From UBA4292 sp964648695 (GTDB lineage: Bacteria > Bacillota > Clostridia > Lachnospirales > Lachnospiraceae), in contig CAZYLH010000003.1 of NCBI GenBank assembly GCA_964648695.1, positions 1-59,708 of the forward strand: a DNA stretch of 59,708 nt. Direction: 5' to 3'. This document shows, piece by piece, positions 1 through 9,300 of this stretch; within the stretch, counting starts at the first letter, position 1, and the number at the start of each line of letters is the position of its first letter. Both the position numbers and the translations under genes were made by a program. The notes beneath the pieces are model-generated. The model did not search any database. It was not told the origin of the DNA and saw nothing but the letters and a program-made list of their open reading frames with translations.

Positions 1-180
1 CCTTAATATCCATAAATTATACCAGTTGTAACCATGTGATAATCCCCCTGCTTTTGTCACTTTCGACAAAAAACCCCATATATTCCCCTATCATACCAAA
101 ATGAGGCGTGAATATCAAGCGTTTACAAACTGTTCACAAAAAAGTTACACTTATCCCTGTAAGTGAGCATATAAGTATGC

Positions 181-212
181 AAAAAACGGAGCCACCATTT
201 CTAATGACTCCG
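181..212 (-). terminator. Rho-independent terminator of glyS
   Basis: Read on the minus strand, an 8-bp stem (CGGAGTCA with TGGCTCCG, one G-U pair) closes a short loop and is followed by six T. It lies just past the glyS stop. I see no gene in the remaining 180 bases to the window edge. Confidence 0.85.
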
Positions 213-225
213 GTTAATCTAATAT

Positions 226-1614
226 TTAAAACGCAAGCTTTTCATTAAGATAAGCACGAAGCTCTGAGATGGGGATACGAACCTGCTCCATTGTATCGCG
301 CTCTCTCACTGTCACACATCCGTCATTCTCGCTCTCAAAATCATATGTCACGCAAAAAGGCGTGCCAATCTCATCCTGACGTCTGTACCTCTTTCCGATA
401 TTTCCCCTGTCATCATACTCACAGTTAAAATCCTTTGAGAGGTCTGAGAAAATCTTTTCCGCTGCCTCGCCAAGCTTCTTTGAAAGGGGCAGCACGGCTG
501 CCTTTACGGGCGCTAAGGCAGGATGGAAATGCAAAACAGTGCGCATCTCTCCCCCCTCAAGCTCCTCCTCATCATAAGCAGCGCATAAAAACGCTAACGT
601 CACGCGGTCCGCCCCGAGTGAGGGCTCTATTACGTAAGGGATGTATTTCTCCTTTGACTCATCGTCAAAATAGCTAAGATCCTCGCCGGAGGTCTCCTGA
701 TGTCTGGTTAGATCGTAATCCGTCCTGTCAGCTATGCCCCACAGCTCGCCCCATCCAAAGGGGAAGAGAAACTCCAAATCCGTCGTAGCCTTGCTGTAAA
801 AGCTTAGCTCCTCCTGCTCGTGATCCCTTGCTCTCATCTGATCCGGCTTTATCCCAAGGCTTAATAGCCAGTCAATGCAAAACTGCTTCCAGTACGCAAA
901 CCAGTCCAGATCCGTGTCGGGCTTGCAGAAAAACTCCAACTCCATCTGCTCAAACTCACGGGTTCTAAAGGTAAAGTTTCCGGGGGTAATCTCGTTTCTG
1001 AAGGACTTTCCAATCTGGGCAATTCCAAATGGAACCTTCTTTCTGGAGGTTCTCTGTACATTTTTAAAATTCACAAAGATACCCTGCGCAGTCTCCGGGC
1101 GCAGATAAATAGTATTCTTCGCATCCTCCGTCACGCCCTGGAAGGTCTTAAACATCAGATTAAACTGACGGATATCTGTAAAATCCCTCTTTCCGCATGT
1201 CGGGCATGAAATCTCATGGTCGCGGATAAAATCCTGCATCTTCTCATTTGACCATCCGTCCACAGAACCGCCAATGTCTATATTATGCTCTGCGGCGTAG
1301 TCCTCAATTAAATTATCCGCTCTAAAGCGCTCGTGACATACCCTACAGTCCATCAAAGGATCTGAAAAGCCTGCCAGATGTCCGGACGCCACCCAGGTCT
1401 GGGGATTCATCAAAATGGCGCAGTCCACTCCCACATTATAGGGGCTTTCCTGCACGAATTTCTTCCACCATGCCTTTTTGACATTGTTCTTTAACTCAAC
1501 TCCGAGATTTCCGTAATCCCATGTATTTGCAAGGCCGCCGTAAATCTCTGAGCCCGGGTAGATAAAGCCCCTGGACTTAGCAAGCGCCACAATCTTTTCC
1601 ATTGTTATTTCCAT
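226..1614 (-). CDS. glyS: Glycine--tRNA ligase, homodimeric class II type
   Basis: Charges tRNA-Gly with glycine in the cytoplasm. The 462-residue product opens with the typical MEKIVALAKSRGFIYPGSEIY and GGLANTWDYGNLG stretch. It has a two-CxxC zinc-ribbon-like insertion (CRVCHERF and CPTCGKRDF), class II motif 2 (FRNEITPGNFTFRTREFEQME) and a C-terminal anticodon-binding domain (GNIGKRYRRQDEIGTPFCVTYD). Length fits the single-chain alpha2 enzyme of Gram-positives, not the alpha2beta2 form. The start is set by AAGGAGG six bases upstream of ATG. It sits 56 bases behind a lipoprotein gene with no T-box in the gap, so control by a T-box is not seen here. A terminator follows. Confidence 0.97.
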   Translation of the reverse strand: MEITMEKIVALAKSRGFIYPGSEIYGGLANTWDYGNLGVELKNNVKKAWWKKFVQESPYNVGVDCAILMNPQTWVASGHLAGFSDPLMDCRVCHERFRADNLIEDYAAEHNIDIGGSVDGWSNEKMQDFIRDHEISCPTCGKRDFTDIRQFNLMFKTFQGVTEDAKNTIYLRPETAQGIFVNFKNVQRTSRKKVPFGIAQIGKSFRNEITPGNFTFRTREFEQMELEFFCKPDTDLDWFAYWKQFCIDWLLSLGIKPDQMRARDHEQEELSFYSKATTDLEFLFPFGWGELWGIADRTDYDLTRHQETSGEDLSYFDDESKEKYIPYVIEPSLGADRVTLAFLCAAYDEEELEGGEMRTVLHFHPALAPVKAAVLPLSKKLGEAAEKIFSDLSKDFNCEYDDRGNIGKRYRRQDEIGTPFCVTYDFESENDGCVTVRERDTMEQVRIPISELRAYLNEKLAF

Positions 1615-1670
1615 GTAATCCTCCTTGTGCCAAACTCCCTACGTCGCACTCATTAGCGCAAAGCTGTCTG

Positions 1671-2405
1671 TCACTTAAATATTATGTACTGAAGGCTCTC
1701 GCTATCATCGACAGTGACAATGTTGCTGCTCTCTATCTCAATACCTTCCGTAATGTAGACCACTTCTCCCTCAAACTGAAGTCTTCCGGAAAATTCAGTT
1801 GGCATATCGCCGTTAAATCCCAAAACGCAGACATAAAGCTCTGATGTGTCCTCATCCTCTAGGTCAACCGTATTTCCGTCCTCGTCATAAAGTGTCACAT
1901 CAATTGTGATACCGTATTCTTCCAGTTCATCATAGAGGCATATCACAAATGTCTCCCAGTCCGAAAAATACTCGTTAATCTCCTTGTTAAACGCCAGATA
2001 ATCCTCTGCGCTCGCATAATCTAACTGAAGCGTTAAAACGTCATCCTCAACCGTTATGCTATTTATCGCAACCGGAAGCGTCTCATCCGTCTCATCTGCG
2101 TATGCATATGCAAGGCCCTGCTGCTCATTATAGCTTATCACAACGGGCTCAACATAATCCTCGGTAAACTCGTCAATGTCATAATAGTCCTCAGAAAACT
2201 CCTCCACGTCAGCGGCGCTTATAGTGCCGTCACGTCTGATAAAGAGACTTGATTCTGTGATGAGATAAGGATACTCCTCCACAAGGTCCGTCGCACCCGG
2301 GTCGTTAAATTTATTCGAATCAGAATCAGAAGAGCTGCGGCTACAGGCCCACACGATTCCTACGACCACGACAGCCGCCAGTATCAATATCCATGCTTTT
2401 CTCAT
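1671..2405 (-). CDS. Putative lipoprotein or membrane-anchored exported protein, unknown function
   Basis: I do not recognise the family. The 244-residue product begins with MRKAWILILAAVVVVG, a hydrophobic segment ending in VWAC, a near-lipobox (Trp is unusual at -2), so the mature protein is probably lipid-anchored at Cys or held by an uncleaved helix. The rest is very acidic (many Asp/Glu), with repeated beta-like stretches and no catalytic motif. The ATG at 2405 is chosen over an upstream in-frame codon because GGAGGAG lies five bases ahead. A sigma-A promoter lies at 2437-2465. glyS follows 56 bases downstream, so the two may be cotranscribed. Confidence 0.75.
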   Translation of the reverse strand: MRKAWILILAAVVVVGIVWACSRSSSDSDSNKFNDPGATDLVEEYPYLITESSLFIRRDGTISAADVEEFSEDYYDIDEFTEDYVEPVVISYNEQQGLAYAYADETDETLPVAINSITVEDDVLTLQLDYASAEDYLAFNKEINEYFSDWETFVICLYDELEEYGITIDVTLYDEDGNTVDLEDEDTSELYVCVLGFNGDMPTEFSGRLQFEGEVVYITEGIEIESSNIVTVDDSESLQYIIFK

Positions 2406-2436
2406 AGCTTCTCCTCCAAATTTTGTCGCTCGTCCC

Positions 2437-2465
2437 ATTCTACTATGTTTTAAAGCTTTAATCAA
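2437..2465 (-). promoter_or_regulatory. Promoter of the lipoprotein gene (and perhaps glyS)
   Basis: On the minus strand TTGATT and TAGAAT are separated by 17 bp, about 30 bases upstream of the ATG at 2405. Confidence 0.65.
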
Positions 2466-2520
2466 GCATTGTTTCTGCGCAGAGTGTTACAAATTGTTTG
2501 AACTTTTGTAAAAAATCGCT

Positions 2521-2548
2521 TTTACAAGTCCGCAAGCTCCTATATAAT
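2521..2548 (+). promoter_or_regulatory. Promoter of the DUF4250 gene
   Basis: TTTACA, a 16-bp spacer and TATAAT lie 32 bases before the ATG at 2581. Confidence 0.65.
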
Positions 2549-2580
2549 AATCAGTGATAACAAAATAAGGAGGCCAAAAA

Positions 2581-2760
2581 ATGACCCGTATTCCAAATGA
2601 TCCTGTAATGCTTCTAAGCTATGTAAATTTAAAGCTCCGTGATTTTTACCCATCCCTCGAGGAGTTTTGTGAGGCAGAAGAGACTGATATGTCAGAGCTT
2701 ACTAAAAAGCTTGCGGCAATAGATTACCACTATGACCGCTCCCTAAACAGCTTTGTATAA
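2581..2760 (+). CDS. DUF4250 family small protein
   Basis: A 59-residue protein, too short for many gene callers. It begins MTRIPNDPVMLLSYVNLKLR and ends YHYDRSLNSFV. The opening IPNDPVMLLSxVNxKLRD and closing YHYD...FV are, from memory, the signature of DUF4250, a clostridial family of unknown function. AGGAGG lies eight bases before ATG and a good promoter precedes it. It is one of the few plus-strand genes. Its TAA abuts the recO stop codon of the opposite strand with no base between, so the two transcripts must read into one another unless they end inside coding sequence. Confidence 0.85.
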   Translation: MTRIPNDPVMLLSYVNLKLRDFYPSLEEFCEAEETDMSELTKKLAAIDYHYDRSLNSFV

Positions 2761-3495
2761 TCACTCCAAAATAAGCTCCAGAGATTTAAATCTGCGTCCT
2801 ACGTAGTAGTGGTAATACTGCTCCATTACTCTGCAAATGACCTCCAAAGCCTCCTCTGAGACAGAAAATGTATATAACTTGCCTAAAGGCACAGTCTCTA
2901 CAAACTGCATGGCAAGAAGCGCTGCCGAGTTTAAATAGGGAGCGCTTTTATTGTCTGCGCACTTCCCACAGCTTATCCCCTGCTTGTTTAGGAGAAAAAA
3001 GCCCTTTCTTACGAGTTTTTTGCATGAAACACACTCAAAAACCTGTGGCGCTTCCCCGTTAATTACCAGGATCCTGAGTTCAAATACAAAGCGCACCAGC
3101 TTCTTTTTAAGGCTTGGCTTTAGGAGTGCCTTTAAAGTGACAAAAATTAGATTTACAAGCTCCTCCGCCTCCACATTTTCCTCTGAAAAATGTCCGGCCA
3201 GCTCCAAAAAATAGGTTCCGTAGCTTACCGCCTCAAAATCCATGGCAAGCGCGTCAAAGCTTTCCACAATCTGCGCCGAGCGCAGTCGATACGCCGTTCT
3301 GGTGCGAACCAGAATAAACCTTGCAAAGGTAAATGTTCTGCAGGCGGCGATGTACGGGGATGTGGGGCGTCTTGCTCCCACCGCAAAGACGCTGATCTTT
3401 CCAAGCTCCCTTGTGAGAAGCACCAGCCTCCTGTCGTATTCCCCCGCCGGCGCGGAAAAAGAAACCACGCCGGTCACCTCTATTGTATCCTCCAT
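2761..3495 (-). CDS. recO: DNA repair protein RecO
   Basis: Loads RecA on SSB-coated single-stranded DNA with RecR in RecF-pathway recombinational repair. The N-terminal OB-fold segment reads EVTGVVSFSAPAGEYDRRLV, followed by LLTRELGKISVFAVGARR. The C-terminal zinc finger is seen as CVSC followed by CGKC (about residues 150-180). Length of about 244 is normal. Two starts compete: GTG at 3504 lies only three bases after GGAGG, and ATG at 3495 lies twelve bases after it. I prefer the ATG, but this is unsettled. The gene follows era by 15-25 bases, a common clostridial pairing. Confidence 0.93.
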   Translation of the reverse strand: MEDTIEVTGVVSFSAPAGEYDRRLVLLTRELGKISVFAVGARRPTSPYIAACRTFTFARFILVRTRTAYRLRSAQIVESFDALAMDFEAVSYGTYFLELAGHFSEENVEAEELVNLIFVTLKALLKPSLKKKLVRFVFELRILVINGEAPQVFECVSCKKLVRKGFFLLNKQGISCGKCADNKSAPYLNSAALLAMQFVETVPLGKLYTFSVSEEALEVICRVMEQYYHYYVGRRFKSLELILE

Positions 3496-3519
3496 GGTTT
3501 CCACATCCCTCCGTCACAT

Positions 3520-4428
3520 TTATTTTAGATCACTCGGGTCATACCCCAGGCTCTTTAAAAAGCCCTGGTTGTCCCGCCATTCCTTTCGCACCTTGACAAA
3601 TATTTTTAAATTTATCTTGGCCCCCACCACGCCTTCAGCGTCTATCCTTGCCTGGGTGCCAATCCTTTTTAGCATCTGACCGCCCTTTCCTATGATAATC
3701 CCCTTATGGGATTCCCTCTCACAGATGATGGCAGCCTCCACGTCATACATGCCGTTTTTTCGCTCCTTCATGCTCTCGATCTCCACAGCTATACCGTGGG
3801 GTATCTCATCCTGAAGCAGACGAAGTGCTTTTTCCCGGATGATCTCCGCAACAATCTCCCTTACCGGCTGCTCCGTCACCGTCTCCTCGTCATAATACAT
3901 TGGCCCGTACGGCAGAAAGCCAAAGACCGCGTCCATCACCGCGGGGACATTTGTCGCCCGCAGTGCGGATACCGCTATGATCTTATCAAAATCTCCCTCT
4001 TTCTCATATGCCCTGATGGTCTCGTTTAAGCGATCCTTTGAAACCGTGTCCATCTTGTTGACAATCAGGATCACAGGAGTTTTTTTTGATGCAAGCTTTT
4101 TTGCAATCTCCCTGTCTCCGGGGCCGATATATGGATCCGGCTCTACAAGCCACAGGACAACATCCACCTCATCTAAGGTTTTGTTTGCCACCCCAACCAT
4201 ATATTCCCCAAGCTTACTCTTTGCCTTATGCATTCCAGGGGTATCTAAAAATACCACCTGTCCGCACTCATCAGTGTAAACGGTCTGAATGCGCTTTCTG
4301 GTTGTCTGGGGCTTGTTTGAGGTAATGGCAATTTTTTGTCCAATCAAATGGTTCATCAGCGTGGACTTTCCGACATTTGGTCTGCCAATCAGCGTCACAA
4401 ACCCGGATTTTTTCATTTTCTCATTCAT
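3520..4428 (-). CDS. era: GTPase Era
   Basis: Essential GTPase that binds the 3' end of 16S rRNA during 30S subunit assembly. G1 is GRPNVGKS (residues 15-22), G2 lies around NKPQTTRKRI, G3 is DTPGMHK and G4 is NKMD. The C-terminal KH domain contains GKGGQMLKRIGTQARIDAE, which binds the anti-Shine-Dalgarno region of 16S rRNA. The 302-residue length is standard. It lies between an M16 peptidase gene and recO, all on the minus strand with short gaps. Confidence 0.98.
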   Translation of the reverse strand: MNEKMKKSGFVTLIGRPNVGKSTLMNHLIGQKIAITSNKPQTTRKRIQTVYTDECGQVVFLDTPGMHKAKSKLGEYMVGVANKTLDEVDVVLWLVEPDPYIGPGDREIAKKLASKKTPVILIVNKMDTVSKDRLNETIRAYEKEGDFDKIIAVSALRATNVPAVMDAVFGFLPYGPMYYDEETVTEQPVREIVAEIIREKALRLLQDEIPHGIAVEIESMKERKNGMYDVEAAIICERESHKGIIIGKGGQMLKRIGTQARIDAEGVVGAKINLKIFVKVRKEWRDNQGFLKSLGYDPSDLK

Positions 4429-4460
4429 ATGTTATTTCCCGCTTTAAGGCAGCACTGGCT

Positions 4461-7382
4461 TTAGTGAAACATCTCCGTCACTGTTTTAAAAATATCCTTA
4501 TCCGCCTCAATCTGAGTGGCATTTCCTACCGCGCAGATACAATCCCGCTCCATAGCCTTTCTTAAGTACACTGCAAGCGCGCGAAGATCATCAAGCGTAG
4601 TCGCAAGAACCTGATCTCTTGTTTTTTGCATATCTTCCACGGTTATACCTGTCAGATATGCGGTGAGAGATACGCTGCCCTTTTTAGCTGGAGTCAGCGG
4701 TGCGTCAAGCTCATTGATGGCTCCTAGAATGTACTTTGTAAGATCTCTGTCTGAAAGCTCTAGCTTTTCTACCACATCGGCTGCATCTAAAAATACCTGG
4801 GAGGTGACCGCACACTTCGGATCCCTAAAGGAAGTCATGCATACATCACCGTTTCTTAAAAACTGAGCTCCGCAGCCATAGGCGCCGCCCTTTACGCGGA
4901 TATTTACCCAGAGATACTCATACGTCATCCACACCTTAAGCACCCTTAAAACTCCGGTATATTTCATCTCCGGGTCTTCTAGTTTGTAATTTCCGCAGCG
5001 GGCAATGTAGTTTACCTGTGAAGCCGTCTTAAAGCCCTCGTTCTTTTTCTCAAATGTAAGATTCCAAGGGGACTCTGCCACCTCAACATCAGGAAGTGAG
5101 CCCATAAGCGCCTCGGACTGCTTAGCAAAGCGCTCATAATCCTTCTCCTCTCCGGTAAAGCTCACCAGCAAATTCTTTCTGCTAACAAGCTTTTTTAAAA
5201 CTTCGTTAAGGCGCAACGTAAACCCTTTAATGCGCTCATCAAAGTTGGCGTCCAAATCCTCCAAAAACTGGTAGAATGCCACGCCGCCCTTTAGATCCAC
5301 CAGGCAGGCATCCTCGGCATAGTAGCTAAACGCACGGGTGGCCGCAATCAGATCTCCGCGCTCTAGTATGGTAGTGCTAAGTCTTGCCTTAGCCTTTGAG
5401 ATAAGCTCGCGGATACGCTTTTGATCTGAAAAATCAGAGCGGAGAATGATTTCCTCCAAAAGTCCAAGGCCGTCTTTAAGCTGTGCTGGCAAAACCTTTA
5501 GGGACATCTCCAGCTTTACAATGCTGTTGTTGTCCTTATCGCAGTAGATATTTAGCGCAGATGCGATGCCGCCGGTTTTAATCATGATCTCATCGCCAAG
5601 ATCCTTATAGCTGTAATTCTCTGTGCTAACCATCCCCAAAAACATCTGTAGCAGGGATGCATAAGGGATATCCTCACCCGTCAGCCCGTGTCCGTCAAAC
5701 TCTAAGTTGATGTAGGAAATGCCGCCGGAAAAGAGCTCGTGATGAACCGCCATCACCTCCCCAAGCTTCTTCTCCTTTATATATAAAGGCGCAGTCTTTT
5801 TCTTAACATCATCCACACTGAGCATGGGGATCATTTCAAGCTCCTCCTCAGTAGAGGGAGTTTCCTGGAACTTCTTTAGTGCCTTTGTGTGCTCCACTAT
5901 CTGTCTTATCTGCTCATCAGAAAGGCTCTCTCTGATAGCTGCAAGCTTGTCTGTGAGGGCTTTTTCCATCTCCTTGGCGTAGCCCTTTTTTGGTGCGAGT
6001 AAAATGTTAGCTCCGTGTGTGTTATCCAAAAGCTTTGTCTGGATCAGTTTTTCAAAATAGTCCGTCTTAATCGTCTCTCTTAGCGTATCATAGGTCTTTT
6101 GGAAAGCCATGGTCTCAAACGCAGCCATGTCATCATAAAGCCATCTTGAAAGGCAGTTCAGCCCATATATCAGGCCCTTTGGATAGCCTCCAAAATCTGC
6201 TTCCTTTGCCCTAAACTCCATGTCGTTAAGTCCTGCTAAGAGGGATTTTTTAGATAGCCCCTCATTTATAAGACGCTCTAGAGTACTATTTATGATCTCT
6301 CTAAACTGCTCTGCCTGAGACGTATCCGCTCCCTTTGCAATGATAACAAAATACGGCTGACGAACATTATCCTCATAATATCCGTAGATATCCGCACCAA
6401 TACCCGCGTCAACCAAAGCCTGCTTAACCGGTGCGCCTGGCGCACCAAAGAGAACATATGCCAGCAACGCATATGCCGTATTCTCAGCCATGTCAAGTCC
6501 CGTTCCCACTGAGCGTGCCCATGCAAGATAGGAGTTATTCTCCTCACTCTCATTCTCGCCGATGCTGTAATAAGCGGAGGTGTTTTTTATTTCTTTAAAA
6601 GGCTCCTGCAGCGCCACCATAGAATCAAGCTCTAGATGATCATAGTGGCTTAAATACTCAGCATCAATCCAGGAAAGCCTCTCCTCCATATCCATATCCC
6701 CATAGAGATATATAAAGCTGTTTGAGGGGTGATAATATGTCCTGTGAAAATCCAGAAACTGCTCGTAGGTCAAATTCGGTATGTCAAGCGGATAGCCGCC
6801 GGAATCCTTGGCATAGGCATTGTCCGGATAAAGCGCCTTCATTATCTCCTCTTCAAGGACGCCATCCGGTGATGAATAAGCGCCCTTCATCTCGTTGTAG
6901 ACAACACCGTTATAGATGAGGGGAGAATTTTCGTCCTCCATCTCATAATGCCAGCCCTCCTGCTCAAAAAACATGGGATTTTTATAGATATTGGGGTAAA
7001 ATACCGCATCCATGTAGACACTCATTAAGTTCTTAAAATCCTGCATATTGCAGCTTGCCACAGGATAAACCGTCTTATCGGGGTAAGTTATGGCATTTAA
7101 AAAGGTGTTTAACGACCCCTTCACCAGCTCCACAAAAGGATCCTTTGCGGGATACTTATCAGAGCCGCAGAGCACCGTGTGCTCTATAATATGCGCCACG
7201 CCGGTGCTGTCCTTTGGCGTAGTCCTAAAGGCGATTGAAAAAACCTTGTTGTCATCCGCGTTTTCCACGCACAAAATCTTGGCTCCGGTCTTTTTATGGC
7301 TTAAGAGATATCCCACGGACTGGATCTCCGGCAGACTCTGCTCTTTTACAAGTACATACTCCTTCGGTATTACAAAGCTCAT
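4461..7382 (-). CDS. M16C family zinc metallopeptidase (insulinase/PreP-like)
   Basis: A 973-residue double-length pitrilysin-type peptidase. The inverted zinc motif HIIEH is at residues 64-68, with the downstream zinc ligand Glu164 in YNEMKGAYSSPDG. This places it with presequence protease (PreP)-like M16C enzymes, which close two half-shells around short unstructured peptides. The second half (about residues 520-973) lacks the motif, as expected for the inactive partner half. There is no signal peptide, so it probably degrades cytosolic peptides. It lies between trhP and era with gaps of about 30 bases, so it is likely part of the long ireB-to-recO unit. Confidence 0.92.
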   Translation of the reverse strand: MSFVIPKEYVLVKEQSLPEIQSVGYLLSHKKTGAKILCVENADDNKVFSIAFRTTPKDSTGVAHIIEHTVLCGSDKYPAKDPFVELVKGSLNTFLNAITYPDKTVYPVASCNMQDFKNLMSVYMDAVFYPNIYKNPMFFEQEGWHYEMEDENSPLIYNGVVYNEMKGAYSSPDGVLEEEIMKALYPDNAYAKDSGGYPLDIPNLTYEQFLDFHRTYYHPSNSFIYLYGDMDMEERLSWIDAEYLSHYDHLELDSMVALQEPFKEIKNTSAYYSIGENESEENNSYLAWARSVGTGLDMAENTAYALLAYVLFGAPGAPVKQALVDAGIGADIYGYYEDNVRQPYFVIIAKGADTSQAEQFREIINSTLERLINEGLSKKSLLAGLNDMEFRAKEADFGGYPKGLIYGLNCLSRWLYDDMAAFETMAFQKTYDTLRETIKTDYFEKLIQTKLLDNTHGANILLAPKKGYAKEMEKALTDKLAAIRESLSDEQIRQIVEHTKALKKFQETPSTEEELEMIPMLSVDDVKKKTAPLYIKEKKLGEVMAVHHELFSGGISYINLEFDGHGLTGEDIPYASLLQMFLGMVSTENYSYKDLGDEIMIKTGGIASALNIYCDKDNNSIVKLEMSLKVLPAQLKDGLGLLEEIILRSDFSDQKRIRELISKAKARLSTTILERGDLIAATRAFSYYAEDACLVDLKGGVAFYQFLEDLDANFDERIKGFTLRLNEVLKKLVSRKNLLVSFTGEEKDYERFAKQSEALMGSLPDVEVAESPWNLTFEKKNEGFKTASQVNYIARCGNYKLEDPEMKYTGVLRVLKVWMTYEYLWVNIRVKGGAYGCGAQFLRNGDVCMTSFRDPKCAVTSQVFLDAADVVEKLELSDRDLTKYILGAINELDAPLTPAKKGSVSLTAYLTGITVEDMQKTRDQVLATTLDDLRALAVYLRKAMERDCICAVGNATQIEADKDIFKTVTEMFH

Positions 7383-7414
7383 AACTCCTCCTCGCCGTAT
7401 CTATCTGCGGCTAC

Positions 7415-8653
7415 TTAACTTTTTTCTTCATCCGGCATGCGAAGGATATCCCCCTCCTGCGCCGGCCCACTTAAATCAAGATGGATAATCTGCCTGGGAT
7501 GTGGGCAGCTCTCTATCGGCTCGCCCTGATCATCCCTCATCTGCAAAACCTTTGCAAAAAGCGTGCTGCCATCCGGCTTCATAATCTCAATATCATCCCC
7601 CACAGAAAACTTATTCTTCTGCTCTATGATACTAAGACCCTTATCATCTATTTCTTTAACAGTTCCCAGATATGTGTAATTTTTTATATAGGTATTACTC
7701 GCATAGATCTGTGTGTTACCATCCGGCTTTCCAAAAAAGAAGCCCGTTGTGTATTCTCTATATGTACCCTTGCAGATCTCCTCTTTATACATGGGAAGAT
7801 TTTTTTCATACAGCGCCGGATCCTTTACGTAGTCGTCTATGGCACGCCTATACACTCTGCCCACCGTAGCGACATAGAGCGCCGTCTTCATACGCCCCTC
7901 CACCTTAAAGCTGTCAATACCTGCGGATATCAGCTCAGGTATATGCTCCACCATGCACAGATCCTTGGAATTAAAGATATATGTTCCCCTCTCGTTTTCA
8001 TCTACAGGAAAGTACTCCCCGGGACGTTTTTCCTCCATCAGCGCATATTTCCAGCGGCAGGGATGGGTGCATGCCCCCTGATTTGCATCTCTCCCGGTCA
8101 TAAAGGCACTTAACAGACACCTTCCAGAGTAGGAAATGCACATGGCGCCGTGAACAAATGTCTCTATCTCAAGCTCATCCGGTATGTGCTCTCTAATCTC
8201 GCGTATCTCATCTAAGGACAGCTCCCTTGCACTCACCACCCTCTTTGCGCCAAGCTTATGCCAGAAGTTAAATGTGTTATAATTTGTGTTATTTGCCTGG
8301 GTGGAGATGTGTATCTCAATATCCGGACAGACTTCTCTTGCAATCATAAAGATGCCGGGGTCGGAGATTATCAGGGCGTCAGGCTTAATCTTCCCCAGTT
8401 CTTTAAAATATGCCCTTACCCCGTCAAGGTCTTCGTTGTGGGCAAGAATATTTGCCGTTATGTAAACCCTTACACCCCGCTCATGGGCAAAGGCTACTGC
8501 CCTCTCCATCTCTTCCCGGGTAAAATTTTTAGCTCCTGCCCTGAGTCCAAAGGCATCGCCTCCGATATAGACCGCGTCCGCTCCATAGCGCACCGCCGTC
8601 ATAAGCACCTCTAGGCTCCCCGCAGGAAGTAATAATTCTGGTTTTTTTATCAT
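7415..8653 (-). CDS. trhP: U32 family tRNA 5-hydroxyuridine synthase (TrhP-like)
   Basis: U32 proteins of this type act with prephenate-derived chemistry to hydroxylate U34 in tRNAs rather than acting as proteases. The 412-residue product starts KKPELLLPAGSLEVLMTAV, and continues with GADAVYIGG and the STQANNTN segment. The cysteine cluster (MCISYSGRCLLS, then ACTHPCRW) is the likely iron-sulfur site. The length matches the longer Bacillus subtilis paralogue (YrrO/TrhP2). Its ATG overlaps the stop of the preceding methyltransferase gene (TAATG), the same pairing as yrrM-yrrN-yrrO. The two steps together would make 5-methoxyuridine at the wobble position. The substrate assignment is inferred from family and context. 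Confidence 0.85.
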   Translation of the reverse strand: MIKKPELLLPAGSLEVLMTAVRYGADAVYIGGDAFGLRAGAKNFTREEMERAVAFAHERGVRVYITANILAHNEDLDGVRAYFKELGKIKPDALIISDPGIFMIAREVCPDIEIHISTQANNTNYNTFNFWHKLGAKRVVSARELSLDEIREIREHIPDELEIETFVHGAMCISYSGRCLLSAFMTGRDANQGACTHPCRWKYALMEEKRPGEYFPVDENERGTYIFNSKDLCMVEHIPELISAGIDSFKVEGRMKTALYVATVGRVYRRAIDDYVKDPALYEKNLPMYKEEICKGTYREYTTGFFFGKPDGNTQIYASNTYIKNYTYLGTVKEIDDKGLSIIEQKNKFSVGDDIEIMKPDGSTLFAKVLQMRDDQGEPIESCPHPRQIIHLDLSGPAQEGDILRMPDEEKS

Positions 8654-9300
8654 TATCTTTCCCTATATGAGAGAGCCACCCCGTCACCCACGTTTAATAC
8701 CGCGCTTGAAAGCCCCTCCGTATGATACAGCGCATACAGATACTCGCGCATCCTTGCATGGATGGTACGGTTTCTGCGGGTCACGGCAAAGCGCGACTCT
8801 AAGATATCCCCCTCCTGTAAAACATTGTCGGTGATGAGAACCCCTCCGGGTGATAGGAGCTTTAGAATTTGCGGCAGCCATGTGATATACTGCGCCTTGG
8901 CAGCGTCTAAAAAAATCAGATCAAACTGCCCCGTAAGCTTTTGCAGGAAAGCCCCCGCATCCCCCTCTAAAAGGGAAATGCGAGAGGCCAGCCCCGCTTC
9001 TTTTATATTTTGTTTTGCCGCCTTTATGCGCTTTTCATAGCTCTCAATTGTGGTGATATGGGAAGTATCCGGCAGGGCCTTTGCCATCATGATCGCAGAA
9101 TACCCAACCGCCGCGCCGATTTCAAGCACCTTTTTTGGAGATTGCACCCGCAAGAAAAAGCGCATAAGCTCCTCCATCTCTCTTCTAATGATAGGAACTC
9201 CGTCTGCCTGCGCACTTTCACGAAGTTTTTTTAAGAATTCATCCTCGTCGTCCGCTAGCGACTGCAGGTAAACCATCAGCCTGCTCTCATCAATATTCAT
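8653..9300 (-). CDS. trmR: SAM-dependent O-methyltransferase, TrmR-like (tRNA 5-hydroxyuridine methyltransferase)
   Basis: A 215-residue class I methyltransferase of the catechol-O-methyltransferase-like family. The SAM site is VLEIGAAVGYSA, then TIESYEKR. The metal-binding Asp lies in FLDAAKAQY and the second metal site is ITDNVLQEG. The family includes Bacillus TrmR, which methylates ho5U34 of tRNA to mo5U. Position supports that role: it overlaps the U32 hydroxylase start by one base and the MltG-like gene by four (ATGA), the order of B. subtilis yrrL-yrrM-yrrN/O. Another small-molecule O-methyltransferase role is possible but less likely. Confidence 0.85.
   Translation of the reverse strand: MNIDESRLMVYLQSLADDEDEFLKKLRESAQADGVPIIRREMEELMRFFLRVQSPKKVLEIGAAVGYSAIMMAKALPDTSHITTIESYEKRIKAAKQNIKEAGLASRISLLEGDAGAFLQKLTGQFDLIFLDAAKAQYITWLPQILKLLSPGGVLITDNVLQEGDILESRFAVTRRNRTIHARMREYLYALYHTEGLSSAVLNVGDGVALSYRER

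Noticed and set aside
1615..1670. Possible T-box before glyS
   Set aside because: The gap is only 56 bases and has no T-box sequence or terminator.
3254..3517. Minus-strand open frame overlapping the recO start
   Set aside because: It is a shadow frame of recO with no family resemblance.
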